From Fibrobacterota bacterium (GTDB taxonomy: Bacteria > Fibrobacterota > Chitinivibrionia > Chitinivibrionales > Chitinispirillaceae), in NCBI GenBank assembly GCA_023436145.1, contig JAEZKP010000021.1, forward strand, positions 19,852-83,851: a DNA stretch of 64,000 bases, given 5' to 3'. How positions within the stretch are numbered: position 1 is the first letter of the stretch; the number at the start of each line of letters is the position of its first letter. Shown here one piece after another: positions 1 through 8,445 of this stretch. The position numbers were made by a program, and so were the translations under genes. Below the pieces are notes generated by a model. The model was not told the origin of the DNA and searched no databases. It saw nothing but the letters and a program-made list of their open reading frames with translations.

Positions 1-906
1 TTGCAATCACTGAACAGTCAGCTTTTTACTCTTTCTGCCCAGCAGCAGAATTTACAAAAACAGCAAAGCAGCCTGAATCTGAAGCTTCACACAACTGAGC
101 AGGATCTATCCAAAAAGATATCAGAAATCAATACTGCAAAAATCAAAACAAAGCAGGAACTTCTGACTCTTCAATCAGAATTACAGCAGCTTAACACCAG
201 AAGAACACAATTAGCCCAATCTCTTGAAGCAGAAAAAGAACGTCAGAAAAAGGCGGCTATCTCCTATAACTCTCAGAATACATCTACTGATTATCAGCAA
301 TCCAAACCACCAGTCCAAACAATATCCCCTGTCAAACCACAGCCAGTACAGGTTCAGCAATCCCAGACAGTCACTCCAGCTTATTCCAAATCGCTACAAC
401 AGTATGATAGCCTGATAAAGGTGCGAGAGCAGGAACTGTTAAATTTACGTGCACAGCGGGAAAAAACGTTACAGGAGAATCAGGTTCTGCAAAAAAAGCA
501 ACATACAACCACGTCAACACCACCCACACCTCCAGCAACCGCTGCTTCAACTGCCACTTCAACTGCCACTTCAACTGCCACTTCAACCGCTGCTCCAACC
601 GCCGCTCCAACCACCGCTTCAGCCGCCACTTCAGCCGCCACTTCAGCCGCCACTCCAGCTGCTGCTCCAGCTGCCGTAAAAAGGGTACAACCATCACCAC
701 AAAGCAATGAGCATCAGGTAATGTCCCAAAAGATAATCGAGCATATCTACACCTTACTGGGAGAAGACAAAAAAGCGGATGCGTACCGGTTATTCACCAC
801 TAATAAAAAATTTCTTCAGACAACTGCACCAGTGGAAGCAATCAGGATTCTTGAGTCCTCGTTTATTGATATGCAACCCGGCGCAGCTAACGCCAATGAC
901 TGGTAG
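1..906 (+). CDS. coiled-coil protein with Ala/Thr/Pro-rich repeat linker (5' end outside window)
   Basis: The reading frame is open from base 1 to a TAG at 904-906, so this is probably the C-terminal 301 residues of a longer protein; the TTG at base 1 cannot be confirmed as a start. Residues 1-85 are Gln/Leu/Lys-rich with heptad spacing and look like a coiled coil. Residues 90-130 are rich in Pro, Gln and Ser. Residues about 135-165 are again helical and charged. Residues about 168-225 are an almost pure Ala/Thr/Ser/Pro tract, followed by a predicted helical C-terminus ending NANDW. No catalytic motif is visible. A structural or envelope-spanning role is possible but not shown. It converges on the pyruvyl transferase gene with only 3 bases between the two stops. 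Confidence 0.6.
   Translation: MQSLNSQLFTLSAQQQNLQKQQSSLNLKLHTTEQDLSKKISEINTAKIKTKQELLTLQSELQQLNTRRTQLAQSLEAEKERQKKAAISYNSQNTSTDYQQSKPPVQTISPVKPQPVQVQQSQTVTPAYSKSLQQYDSLIKVREQELLNLRAQREKTLQENQVLQKKQHTTTSTPPTPPATAASTATSTATSTATSTAAPTAAPTTASAATSAATSAATPAAAPAAVKRVQPSPQSNEHQVMSQKIIEHIYTLLGEDKKADAYRLFTTNKKFLQTTAPVEAIRILESSFIDMQPGAANANDW
541..676 (+). repeat. 12-bp coding minisatellite (Ala-Thr-Ser/Pro units)
   Basis: About eleven imperfect copies of a 12-base unit related to ACTTCAACTGCC lie in frame inside the first gene and encode alternating TATS and TAAP tetrapeptides. The first copies are nearly identical and the later ones diverge (AACTGCC to AGCCGCC), so copy number probably varies among strains. 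The open frames seen on the other strand and in other frames here are artefacts of this repeat. Confidence 0.8.
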
Positions 907-909
907 CAT

Positions 910-2091
910 TTAAGGGCACCTGGTGGAAATGCCTGGAAGAATATTGGGATCATGGCCTTTGCGAGCTGCTAGCATACGAAGTTGTTCGATAAGTAAAGTG
1001 TTATTCTGACGGGCACGTTTCTGTAGAGCTGGAAGAAAATCTTTAATGCTATTAAGTATTTTCTGACGCTGATCCCAGGCCTTATCGATAAAAGTGATTA
1101 TTCTTCCGGAAGTGATATTCTCAAAAGGAGGCATGTCTAGGCCCATCTCCTCCAGAAAACCAGTGATTTTGCCGGAATAAGGAAGAGGGACAAAAGGGAT
1201 CTGCTGCAAGGCGGCGAAAATGAGAAAATGAAGTCTCATACCTACCGCAAAATGAAGCTCTTTCATTATTCCCATCAGCTGATGAGGCGTATATTCAGCA
1301 TCAAGCACACTCACAAACTGAGGCCAAACCATCTTTGCAATCACTGCGTATGAGTGGTGCAAGTCAAACAATGTTTTCCTTTCCATGGGAACAAAAACGA
1401 TTTGAGCATTATATCGCTCAATAAGATAGTCGGCAGCATCAGCAATAAACTGATGATAATGCTCAACCTTCAAATCCGGAGCAGCCCTACCCGGTTCCCG
1501 CACCGACATTCCTATAAGATTTCTGCCTCTGCCAATACCTGCTTTAGCTAAAGTATCGGTTGGAGCCGCATCAGGTTCCAAATTAAAAACAGGATCTGCA
1601 GTCACCACGATTTCTCTATGGACTCCAATATCCTCAAGCAAACGAAACGATGGTTTATCTCTGACAGTGACAATTGAAGAATAATTAAGCACCTCCCGAA
1701 CTATCTTCTGGGATTCGGGATCTTTGAGCGGACCGGCTCCAACTGCATACACCATAATAGGAACACCCTTTTCATTGGCAATCTGAGCTTCCCGCAGATA
1801 GTCTTTGGCATCAAAATCATAAAGAATACCGCCACCTCCCACGATAAGCACATCAAGATCTTTAACCTCCAGCTCAGATTCCCTGCGACTCAATAACCTC
1901 ACTGGTACACACTTTTCCACAGCATGCCGCTTTTGGGTATCCTCCGCATCACGACTGAACACTACAATCTCCGCTTTAATAGAGTTTCGAATCTGTGCAA
2001 TTATAGATTGCAGTATCGCTTCATCACCCATGTTCATTCCGCCATATGAGCCCGTGATACCAATTTTTACCGGTTTATCTGCTTCAATCAT
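910..2091 (-). CDS. polysaccharide pyruvyl transferase family protein (CsaB-like)
   Basis: A 393-aa protein of the PF04230 family, which transfers a pyruvyl ketal from phosphoenolpyruvate to a sugar of a surface polysaccharide; in Gram-positives CsaB modifies the wall polymer that binds SLH domains. Seen in the sequence: N-terminal ITGSYGGMNMGDEAIL (the G-x-x-N-x-GDE signature), the Gly-rich IVGGGGILYD near residue 85, and a late conserved histidine segment (VGMRLHFLIFAAL). The length is normal for the family and no membrane segment is evident. The start is an ATG at 2091. It converges on the first gene with 3 bases between stops and shows no operon link to the genes upstream. The donor and acceptor in this organism are unknown. 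Confidence 0.85.
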   Translation of the reverse strand: MIEADKPVKIGITGSYGGMNMGDEAILQSIIAQIRNSIKAEIVVFSRDAEDTQKRHAVEKCVPVRLLSRRESELEVKDLDVLIVGGGGILYDFDAKDYLREAQIANEKGVPIMVYAVGAGPLKDPESQKIVREVLNYSSIVTVRDKPSFRLLEDIGVHREIVVTADPVFNLEPDAAPTDTLAKAGIGRGRNLIGMSVREPGRAAPDLKVEHYHQFIADAADYLIERYNAQIVFVPMERKTLFDLHHSYAVIAKMVWPQFVSVLDAEYTPHQLMGIMKELHFAVGMRLHFLIFAALQQIPFVPLPYSGKITGFLEEMGLDMPPFENITSGRIITFIDKAWDQRQKILNSIKDFLPALQKRARQNNTLLIEQLRMLAARKGHDPNILPGISTRCP

Positions 2092-2267
2092 AAGTGCACC
2101 CCATTTTTATTTCAACTCAGGATCTCAACCCTAAAGACCAGCTAAGCTATTAAACGGATGATCTGGTGTTCTAAAGAGTTGTAAATATGGGACTATCAAC
2201 TATCATACCAGAGTTTTTCATGAATTGGTTTTTTTTGCAAAGAAGAGAGCATTGTTTTTTCTTTTTG

Positions 2268-3203
2268 TCAATCGTAAATGATATTCAACCGATCCAGTAT
2301 CAGTTTTAATCTTTTGTCCTCGACATCGGGTAACAAACGGTTTGTCTCTGTTACAGATTTAGAACTCAATAAACCAGCTAAGGAAACCGATGCAGATTTA
2401 AGCATGGCTGAGGTAATATGCTTTGACTTTTGATCCATAGCAGCCCGCAGCAGATATGGACAGGACAAGGCAGCATTCAGGCTGTTTTTTCTTTTTGAGT
2501 CCAAAGTAATAATGAGTGCATCAGGTCTGAATTTGACGATGCTGGGTATATAGTGGTTTAAATTCCTATTTAAAAAAAACAGGATCGGTTTGGCAGGTAA
2601 TTCCATGACAATTCTTCTGATATAATCAATTTGAAAGTCGAAAACGATTAACAGATCAGTAAACATTGATGCATATGATGCATATTCAAAGCCTCCATTT
2701 TTAGAGGAAAACATCATCGATGGATCAGCGCCCAGTAAGAATAACTGTTGCAATGCGGCAATTTTCAACACATTATTGCCTAAGCTCAAAAATCTCATTT
2801 CGTTAAGTGATTTCTTTTTGATTTTAGTTACATTTAAAACTGCCGCTCCCAGAGCTACAGCAATACCCGTAACTTCAGAAATGACCGGAATAGTCATCTC
2901 CCCTCTCAGTAAATTCTGAAGCTGGTAACAAGCAGGGTTATTGATACCGGTAAGCAGGACTCCGGAAAAAGATGATTGAAGACAGACTATAGTCTTTTTT
3001 ATTTCCTGAAGATTTCCTGTGTTCAATTCAATATTGAAGATTTCCAGATCTGCTGCTGATTTATATACAGACGATATTTCTCTGATGTACGTTTCAGTTG
3101 TATAGGGGGTTATTTTTCCCAACCAGTTGGCTCTCTCATTAGTCACTGCGGCAATCTGTTTTACATTACAGTCAAACTGAAGTATATTTTCCGGTATTTT
3201 CAT
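2268..3203 (-). CDS. degenerate malic-enzyme-like protein (probable pseudoenzyme)
   Basis: The order of segments follows the malic enzyme core: a Val-Tyr-x-x-x-Ala segment with LEIFNIELNTGNLQEI, then SGVLLTGINNPACYQLQ, IPVISEVTGIAVALGAAVLN, LSLGNNVLKIAALQQLFLLG and MMFSSKNGGF. In active enzymes these read roughly GINLEDI-AP-CFEIE, HDDQHGTA and GAGAAG. Here the acidic metal ligands, the DDxxGTA loop and the Gly-rich dinucleotide motif are all replaced, so oxidative decarboxylation of malate is unlikely. I chose the ATG at 3203 (311 aa) because the 39 residues before it, from an upstream ATG at 3320, look non-coding and GTGAGG precedes it; 3320 remains possible. It is the last gene of the unknown minus-strand operon. 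A regulatory or scaffolding role is inference. Confidence 0.6.
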   Translation of the reverse strand: MKIPENILQFDCNVKQIAAVTNERANWLGKITPYTTETYIREISSVYKSAADLEIFNIELNTGNLQEIKKTIVCLQSSFSGVLLTGINNPACYQLQNLLRGEMTIPVISEVTGIAVALGAAVLNVTKIKKKSLNEMRFLSLGNNVLKIAALQQLFLLGADPSMMFSSKNGGFEYASYASMFTDLLIVFDFQIDYIRRIVMELPAKPILFFLNRNLNHYIPSIVKFRPDALIITLDSKRKNSLNAALSCPYLLRAAMDQKSKHITSAMLKSASVSLAGLLSSKSVTETNRLLPDVEDKRLKLILDRLNIIYD

Positions 3204-3351
3204 GAATGCCTCACCTGACCCATCGACCCCAGTGTTGCATCTGGGAGTTGATTTTTTATTGGAGAAACAGGAGTTTACCGGAGCTACCTGGATTCTGCTA
3301 CAGTACCCGTTTTTATTCATGGCCTTTTCCAGTATTGCTAAGTTTAATAAA

Positions 3352-3690
3352 TCAGATAAACACTTTGGGAGTCCCTTCTATATACCACTCGCCTTCACGA
3401 CCACCACATTTCCAACATCCAGCAAGGATAATGGATTTTTCATGTGTCCATAGTTCAAAATCCACTCTGTTATCATCATCTGTGCCCATAGTTCCTGAAA
3501 ACCAAACACCATCCGGCGAAGTAAGATTGTATTTTTCTTCATCACCAACTTTGTATCTGACTCGCATTTGTGCTTTCAGGTTACCCAGATACAATTCCGG
3601 TATACTGCAATAAAAACGTCTTCCATTGAAGGTGGTGTAGAAAGATTTACTAACCTCAATCCATCCATAATACTGGTATTGTGCTGTCAT
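3352..3690 (-). CDS. small protein of unknown function, paralogue of the gene at 4808-5170
   Basis: A 112-aa protein with no recognised domain. Its C-terminal half aligns almost without gaps to the 120-aa protein two genes upstream: both carry NLxSxDG, then about 30 residues later G-x-WK-x-G-x-x-EGE-x-x-I-x-(A/G)T-x-K. It is rich in aromatic and beta-forming residues and has no signal peptide. I chose the third in-frame ATG (3690) because GGAG sits 8 bases before it; an ATG at 3723 would add 11 residues. It lies between the 355-aa gene and the malic-like gene, in the same direction and closely packed, so it is probably in one transcript with them. Confidence 0.6.
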   Translation of the reverse strand: MTAQYQYYGWIEVSKSFYTTFNGRRFYCSIPELYLGNLKAQMRVRYKVGDEEKYNLTSPDGVWFSGTMGTDDDNRVDFELWTHEKSIILAGCWKCGGREGEWYIEGTPKVFI

Positions 3691-3732
3691 ACTCATAACT
3701 CCATGTATAAATAACGCAAGCATTAACTTATA

Positions 3733-4800
3733 TCAGACCCGATCCTTTTTTACTTGTGATCCCCGATTCCCGTTTGACTTCATTGATGATTTTCTGTTAT
3801 TATGTAAATCTTTACCTAAAAGGAGAAATGCCATGAAGTTTTCCTCAAAAGTTCTGATTGGTCCCCGGATTCCCGCATGACGCCTGGATAAAGCCTGTTT
3901 CCTGCGATGATTGAAAAACCGGTACAACTCAAGGGGATCCCCCGAGGAATCAAAAAAGAAAAGCTTTTCTGTTCCCAGGATCTTTATGACTTCATTTCGA
4001 TCAATACAGGATTTGCCAGAACTTGCCAGGGCCTGTTTTATAGTGCAAAGCTCTTCGAAATTCAGTCCAAAGAGAAACTCCTCCAGTGCCGCAGCTTCAT
4101 CCGGATTATCAGATGAGTGCATGATATACTTAAGACAAATATCATCTGCCTGCTTACATAGCGATATATATTCATGAGTTCCCATAAGTGTACCGAAAAT
4201 TGGAACTGAAGATTGTCTTATTAACCACATCTTTCTGAGTTCGGGATTGAATGATATTGACTCCGCAGAAATGCGTCCTTCCCATATTTCAGCCAGCGCA
4301 GTTGCAGCTACAGGTTTAGCAGCTTTAAATACAGTATCGCTTAGTAAATCAAGCAGTACGTCTTCGGTCATGATCGAGAGCATTCTGTTCATCACAAATG
4401 TCAAAGGGTTCTTTCCCTGGAGAATATCAGTATCCGCAGGCATAAGCACTGAAATCCGCTTCAACATGTAAAAAATATTGATCTTGCCTATTTCATAGCT
4501 TCTGCCCAGAATCGCTTTTGTAGGTAATACAAAGACATCCTCCTCTCTGTATCTGTCACTCAATGCAGATACCAGTGTTTCCAGATTTCTCTCTGTACCT
4601 CCCAGCCGGTTCGAATTGAGAATTGAAGGATACAGGGAAAGGGCAATTGCCTGGTACTCGAGAGCAGCCAGATTTTCACAGAGCATCTTATGTAAATCAT
4701 TGAACCCCGATTGAGCGAGTCTATGGCATGCAGTATCCAGAAAAACTTTTTCTTCAGAAGTCCACATTTCCTTTTTTACCACGAAAACTATCCCCTTCAT
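3733..4800 (-). CDS. hypothetical protein, 355 aa, alpha-helical
   Basis: I do not recognise this protein. The composition suggests a soluble, mostly helical protein. There is a positively charged C-terminal tail (about residues 325-355: RKSS, KSNGNRGSQ, VKKDR) and a stretch FFFDSSGDPLELYRFFNHRRKQAL near residue 280-305. No signal peptide or membrane segment is evident, and no nucleotide-binding or nuclease motif is visible. Neither candidate start (ATG at 4800, or an ATG 11 codons later) has a convincing ribosome-binding site, which may mean translational coupling to the preceding gene, whose stop lies 7 bases upstream. It is flanked on both sides by the two paralogous small proteins, an arrangement that suggests one functional module. 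Confidence 0.6.
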   Translation of the reverse strand: MKGIVFVVKKEMWTSEEKVFLDTACHRLAQSGFNDLHKMLCENLAALEYQAIALSLYPSILNSNRLGGTERNLETLVSALSDRYREEDVFVLPTKAILGRSYEIGKINIFYMLKRISVLMPADTDILQGKNPLTFVMNRMLSIMTEDVLLDLLSDTVFKAAKPVAATALAEIWEGRISAESISFNPELRKMWLIRQSSVPIFGTLMGTHEYISLCKQADDICLKYIMHSSDNPDEAAALEEFLFGLNFEELCTIKQALASSGKSCIDRNEVIKILGTEKLFFFDSSGDPLELYRFFNHRRKQALSRRHAGIRGPIRTFEENFMAFLLLGKDLHNNRKSSMKSNGNRGSQVKKDRV

Positions 4801-4807
4801 TTATTTA

Positions 4808-5170
4808 TTATGCAGCTGGAGGCAGACCCGGAAAATCCGGCTGATGATTACGGTTCAGTATTTTTGATGTCGCATGAATGCAGATTTCGCCTTCATGAGT
4901 GCCTTCTTTCCAATTGCCATAAAAGAGCACATTTAAACCGTTTAAAAAGCATCTCAGACAGATCGATAATCCTGCTTCAGCATTATTTGTAATATTCCTG
5001 TAGTTGAACCCGTCTTCTGAATACAAATTACAGTTCATTTCAGGGTATCCCGGAGGTTTTAAGCGCATATCACATGAATTCCGAGTAAATTGAGAAATAT
5101 TTACTCTGATATATTGGCGCAATCCATCACTGGTCAACCACAGCGCTTTCGTAGTATGAAGTGAGTACAT
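4808..5170 (-). CDS. small protein of unknown function, first gene of sigma-54 operon
   Basis: A 120-aa protein, unrecognised, paralogous to the 112-aa product at 3352-3690 (shared NLxSxDG and GxWKxGxxEGExxIxxTxK pattern). It differs by a Pro-rich C-terminal tail. An AAGGA sequence about 8 bases before the ATG supports the start. It is the first gene after the GG-N10-GC promoter at 5222-5237 and is followed after 7 bases by the 355-aa gene, so it probably heads a four-gene transcript. The duplication around the 355-aa gene suggests that the two small proteins form a pair or compete for one partner; this is inference. Confidence 0.6.
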   Translation of the reverse strand: MYSLHTTKALWLTSDGLRQYIRVNISQFTRNSCDMRLKPPGYPEMNCNLYSEDGFNYRNITNNAEAGLSICLRCFLNGLNVLFYGNWKEGTHEGEICIHATSKILNRNHQPDFPGLPPAA

Positions 5171-5221
5171 CTCTTTTTCCTTCTTGCTTTTTTCAGGTAA
5201 TTTTACTTTAGCGGATACATG

Positions 5222-5237
5222 TGCAATTACTATGCCA
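5222..5237 (-). promoter_or_regulatory. sigma-54 promoter (TGGCAT-N5-TTGCA)
   Basis: On the minus strand the sequence TGGCAT-AGTAA-TTGCA has the invariant GG and GC dinucleotides separated by exactly 10 bases and matches the TGGCAC-N5-TTGCW consensus in all but one position. Transcription would begin near 5210, about 40 bases before the ATG at 5170. The gene just upstream encodes a GAFTGAD-type sigma-54 activator, which makes regulation by that protein plausible. Confidence 0.75.
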
Positions 5238-5363
5238 TTCAGAGCTATTCGTTTTTCCCTGAAATTGATCTAAAAGAAAGGTATTCCGGCTTAATGTATA
5301 AACAATTGTTTAAAGAAAATATGGGAAGGTGTTAAATTTTGTTGATAAACATATTAGAAGAAA

Positions 5364-6797
5364 TTATTCAGCAATTTTCTTGTTTGAGAGGTATTTCAAA
5401 CGTCTGCTGAGCGCCTGAGGCGAAATTCCCAGAAGTTTAGCTGCAGCATTCTGATTACCACTGGACCTGGCTAATGCCTCATTTATCAAAGTTTGTACAG
5501 CTTCTTGAATTGTAGGCAAACAAGGACCAAAATGCAAATTTTTGCCAGATGAATCAGATAAATCATCCTGATTAATAATAGTGCTTTCATCAATTCCAAG
5601 CCGCTCTCTGATCAATTGAATTGATAACTGTCTGGTTTTCTGCATACTTACAGCATCGAAAATGATAGCCCTCAACTCACGGATATTTCCAGGAAAACTG
5701 TAATTTCTAAATAAGGAAAATATCTCTTTTGGCATCAACATTTTCTCCTTGCCCAGAATCTTTGATGCTTCATCAAGGAAAAATTCCACCAGAACCGGTA
5801 TATCACCCATACGCTCCCTCAATGGCGGTAAAGCAATATGATGTGTTCTCAATCTGTGAAACAAATCACTACGGAATTCAGATGCCGTTTTTAACTGCTC
5901 CACAGTCTTATTTGTGGCTACTATCAGTCTGACATCTGCAAGCTTTGCCACATCTGAACCCAAAGGCAGATAGTCACGGTTCTGAAGGACCCTGAGAAGC
6001 TTTATCTGTGATTCTTTTCGTATTTCACCGATTTCGTCTAGAAATAAGGTACCGCCGGCTGCCCTTTCAATGAGCCCCGGACGTGATGAATCTGCACCTG
6101 TGAATGCCCCCTTGACATGACCAAACAAGGTATCAGAAAAAGCGTTTTCGTCAATCCCTCCAACATTAACCGGAATAAAAGGTCCCTTTCTGCCACTGAG
6201 ATCATGAATAGCCTGTGCAAAAAGCTCCTTGCCTACACCTGTTTCACCAGTGATCAACACCGGAAAAGGTGTCGAAGAAATAGCTTCAGCATACAAAAAC
6301 AAAGAATGCATCTTACTGTCTTCTGTTACAATTTTACTGAACACTTCAGGCTTCTGGAGATCATTTCCCAGCAGGTACCCTTTGAGAGCCTCATTCTCTC
6401 CTCGTAACTCCCTGTTGGAAATGGCGTTACGAAGAACTGTAAGCATCTTGTCATTTTCAAAAGGCTTAACCAGATAATCGATTGCACCTTTCTTCATGCA
6501 ATCAACTGCAATCTCGGCTTTATCCACTGCAGTAACCATCACCACCGGTGTTTCAGGACAAGTTTCCATAATTTCTTCAAGCAACCGGGGTCCATGTATA
6601 TCCGGAAGGTTAACATCTAATACGATAACTGAAAAAGCCATACTTGAAATGTACTCTCTGGCTTTCACCCCGTTCATACAGGTTACCACATTAGTAATTC
6701 CATTTGATCTTAAAGACAAGCTGATAGAATAAAGAAACTGTTCTTCATCATCGATTATACAAACCGGTCTGGAAGGAAATTTATTGCGCATTATCAC
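5364..6797 (-). CDS. NtrC-family sigma-54-dependent response regulator
   Basis: A 477-aa three-domain activator. The receiver domain (about 10-125) has the acidic pair D16-D17, phospho-acceptor D61 in VLDVNLPD, and K111 in LVKPF. The AAA+ domain (about 155-385) has Walker A GETGVGKE at 184-191 and the sigma-54-contacting loop GAFTGAD at 230-236. The Fis-type helix-turn-helix lies at the C-terminus (NAAAKLLGISPQALSRRLKYL). All key residues are intact. It acts in the cytoplasm by remodelling RNA polymerase bound to sigma-54. The start overlaps the end of the kinase gene by 17 bases, so the two are translated together and form a cognate pair. Likely targets are the sigma-54 promoters nearby, at 5222-5237 and perhaps 9466-9481. 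Confidence 0.93.
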   Translation of the reverse strand: MIMRNKFPSRPVCIIDDEEQFLYSISLSLRSNGITNVVTCMNGVKAREYISSMAFSVIVLDVNLPDIHGPRLLEEIMETCPETPVVMVTAVDKAEIAVDCMKKGAIDYLVKPFENDKMLTVLRNAISNRELRGENEALKGYLLGNDLQKPEVFSKIVTEDSKMHSLFLYAEAISSTPFPVLITGETGVGKELFAQAIHDLSGRKGPFIPVNVGGIDENAFSDTLFGHVKGAFTGADSSRPGLIERAAGGTLFLDEIGEIRKESQIKLLRVLQNRDYLPLGSDVAKLADVRLIVATNKTVEQLKTASEFRSDLFHRLRTHHIALPPLRERMGDIPVLVEFFLDEASKILGKEKMLMPKEIFSLFRNYSFPGNIRELRAIIFDAVSMQKTRQLSIQLIRERLGIDESTIINQDDLSDSSGKNLHFGPCLPTIQEAVQTLINEALARSSGNQNAAAKLLGISPQALSRRLKYLSNKKIAE

Positions 6798-8421
6798 CGC
6801 ATCCCTTTACATTATTAGCGGGTAGAATTAACTCTGCTTTTGTACCCTGATTCAAAACTGAATGTATCAGAATCTTACCTCCATGCTTTAAAGCAATGTC
6901 ATTTGATATGGATAACCCTAACCCGGTGCTGCAATTATCATTTTTGGTAGTAAAGAAAGGATCTGTCAGATGGGGAATATCCTTAGGATGAATCCCCATC
7001 CCTTCATCTTCCACGACTACCTTTACCAGATTGTTTTGCTGGTCCAGTAAAGTGGAAATTCTGATCAGGTCGCTATTGGAGGTCAAAGCCTGACAGGCAT
7101 TGGTTATTAGATTTATAACAACCTGCTGTATCTGATTTGAATCACCTCTTATAAGAGTACCAGATGACGAGAGCTGGACAGCGAAATTATTTGTACTGGA
7201 ATCAATAAAGTTTCTGCAGAAGGCAATCGCTTTATTCACCGCATCATTTACATCGAAAACCTCGTCAGATGACGAGCGGCCCTTTGCAATAAAACTGCGC
7301 AGATTGGAACTGATTTTCCGTATACGCTCGCTCCCTTCGGCTATCCCGTCCAGAAGTTTGGTTACTTCATGCCGGGCTTCTGTGTAATGCAAACCTGCCA
7401 CGGAAAAATCACCGTTTTCTTTATAGTAAACATCCAGAACAGGCAATACATCTTTCCAAAATCTGGCAAGCATTTTTGCGTTGAGAGCGATAAAATTGTT
7501 GGGATTGCCAATCTCATGCATTATTTCGGAACTTAAAACCCCGATAGACAGAAGTTTATCAGCGTGTAGCAGGCGCTCACGATTATAATGCAGCTCCGCT
7601 TCATCACGCTTCTGTTCAATTAATCGCTCTATCTCTTTTGAAGCAGCCTTTAAAAGTTCCTTCTCCTCACTCAATAAAACCATTTCTTCCTTAATCGAAT
7701 CATCAGGATAGTAGCCCACTTCCAGTACACCTGTCTCTTGACCGATTTTCAGCTGTGTAGAAAACATGCTGGAAGATCTTGTAAAGTTTGGAGTATAAAC
7801 ATCAAACTCCCCAATAACTATTCTGGCATAAGAAAACTCAGGCCATCTCAGAGAAGAAGTCAATGCACTGACTATATGCTGCAAAATCCCCTCCAGAGTC
7901 ATATCTTTATTATGTGGAAAACTGAGAATTTTATAAAGACAATTGAGCTCCTTCAGTCTTTCCTGCAGATTCTGCATAAGACGCTGCTGTTCGTTCTGTG
8001 CACTGATACGCTCTGAAATATCTACAAATGATAGCATTTGCAATACCGGTATAGAGTCTGTATCAACAAGCATTGTAGTAGACACCTGTGCCGGAAACTC
8101 TCTTCCGTCACTGCGATATGCCAGTAATTCTCCTATCCAGCCGCCTTTATCATACAGTTTTCTCCTGACCTGTCCTCTCATGCTTATGGTCTGCCAGAAT
8201 CCGGATGCACTCCGGCCGATAACTTCATCACTGCTTTTATATCCCCAAATGCTTAAAAACGCTTTATTGACGTAAATTACTTTCTCTGTTTCACAATCAA
8301 CAAAAGCGATCGGAGAAATTGATGAAGTGAGCGCTGCGTCTGCTATAGAAGATATCTCAATATCAGAAGCAGATACTGATGAAAACAGCCTGCTTCCGTT
8401 TCCTGATCTGCTTTTTTCCAT
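6781..8421 (-). CDS. PAS/GAF sensor histidine kinase
   Basis: A 546-aa soluble kinase with no transmembrane segment, so it probably senses a cytoplasmic signal. The order is: PAS domain with PAC motif (about 25-140, ending SFVDISERISAQ), a short coiled coil, a GAF-like domain of the kind common in deltaproteobacterial kinases (about 155-275, LNCLYKILSFP and the GVLEVGYY strand), the phospho-acceptor box with H302 in SSEIMHEIGNPNNF, then a HATPase domain with N box NLITNACQAL, DEGMGIHP and TGLGLSISNDIALKHGG. It autophosphorylates H302 and should pass phosphate to D61 of the overlapping response regulator. A 143-aa gene ends 24 bases upstream and is probably co-transcribed. Confidence 0.92.
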   Translation of the reverse strand: MEKSRSGNGSRLFSSVSASDIEISSIADAALTSSISPIAFVDCETEKVIYVNKAFLSIWGYKSSDEVIGRSASGFWQTISMRGQVRRKLYDKGGWIGELLAYRSDGREFPAQVSTTMLVDTDSIPVLQMLSFVDISERISAQNEQQRLMQNLQERLKELNCLYKILSFPHNKDMTLEGILQHIVSALTSSLRWPEFSYARIVIGEFDVYTPNFTRSSSMFSTQLKIGQETGVLEVGYYPDDSIKEEMVLLSEEKELLKAASKEIERLIEQKRDEAELHYNRERLLHADKLLSIGVLSSEIMHEIGNPNNFIALNAKMLARFWKDVLPVLDVYYKENGDFSVAGLHYTEARHEVTKLLDGIAEGSERIRKISSNLRSFIAKGRSSSDEVFDVNDAVNKAIAFCRNFIDSSTNNFAVQLSSSGTLIRGDSNQIQQVVINLITNACQALTSNSDLIRISTLLDQQNNLVKVVVEDEGMGIHPKDIPHLTDPFFTTKNDNCSTGLGLSISNDIALKHGGKILIHSVLNQGTKAELILPANNVKGCGDNAQ

Positions 8422-8445
8422 TTTTTTGGATTCTTTTTCCCAGGC

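Noticed and set aside
371..707. Open frames on the minus strand and in the third plus frame over the first gene (Leu/Trp/Arg- or Val/Ala-rich proteins)
   Set aside because: They are produced by the 12-bp coding repeat of the plus-strand gene and have no ribosome-binding site or domain.
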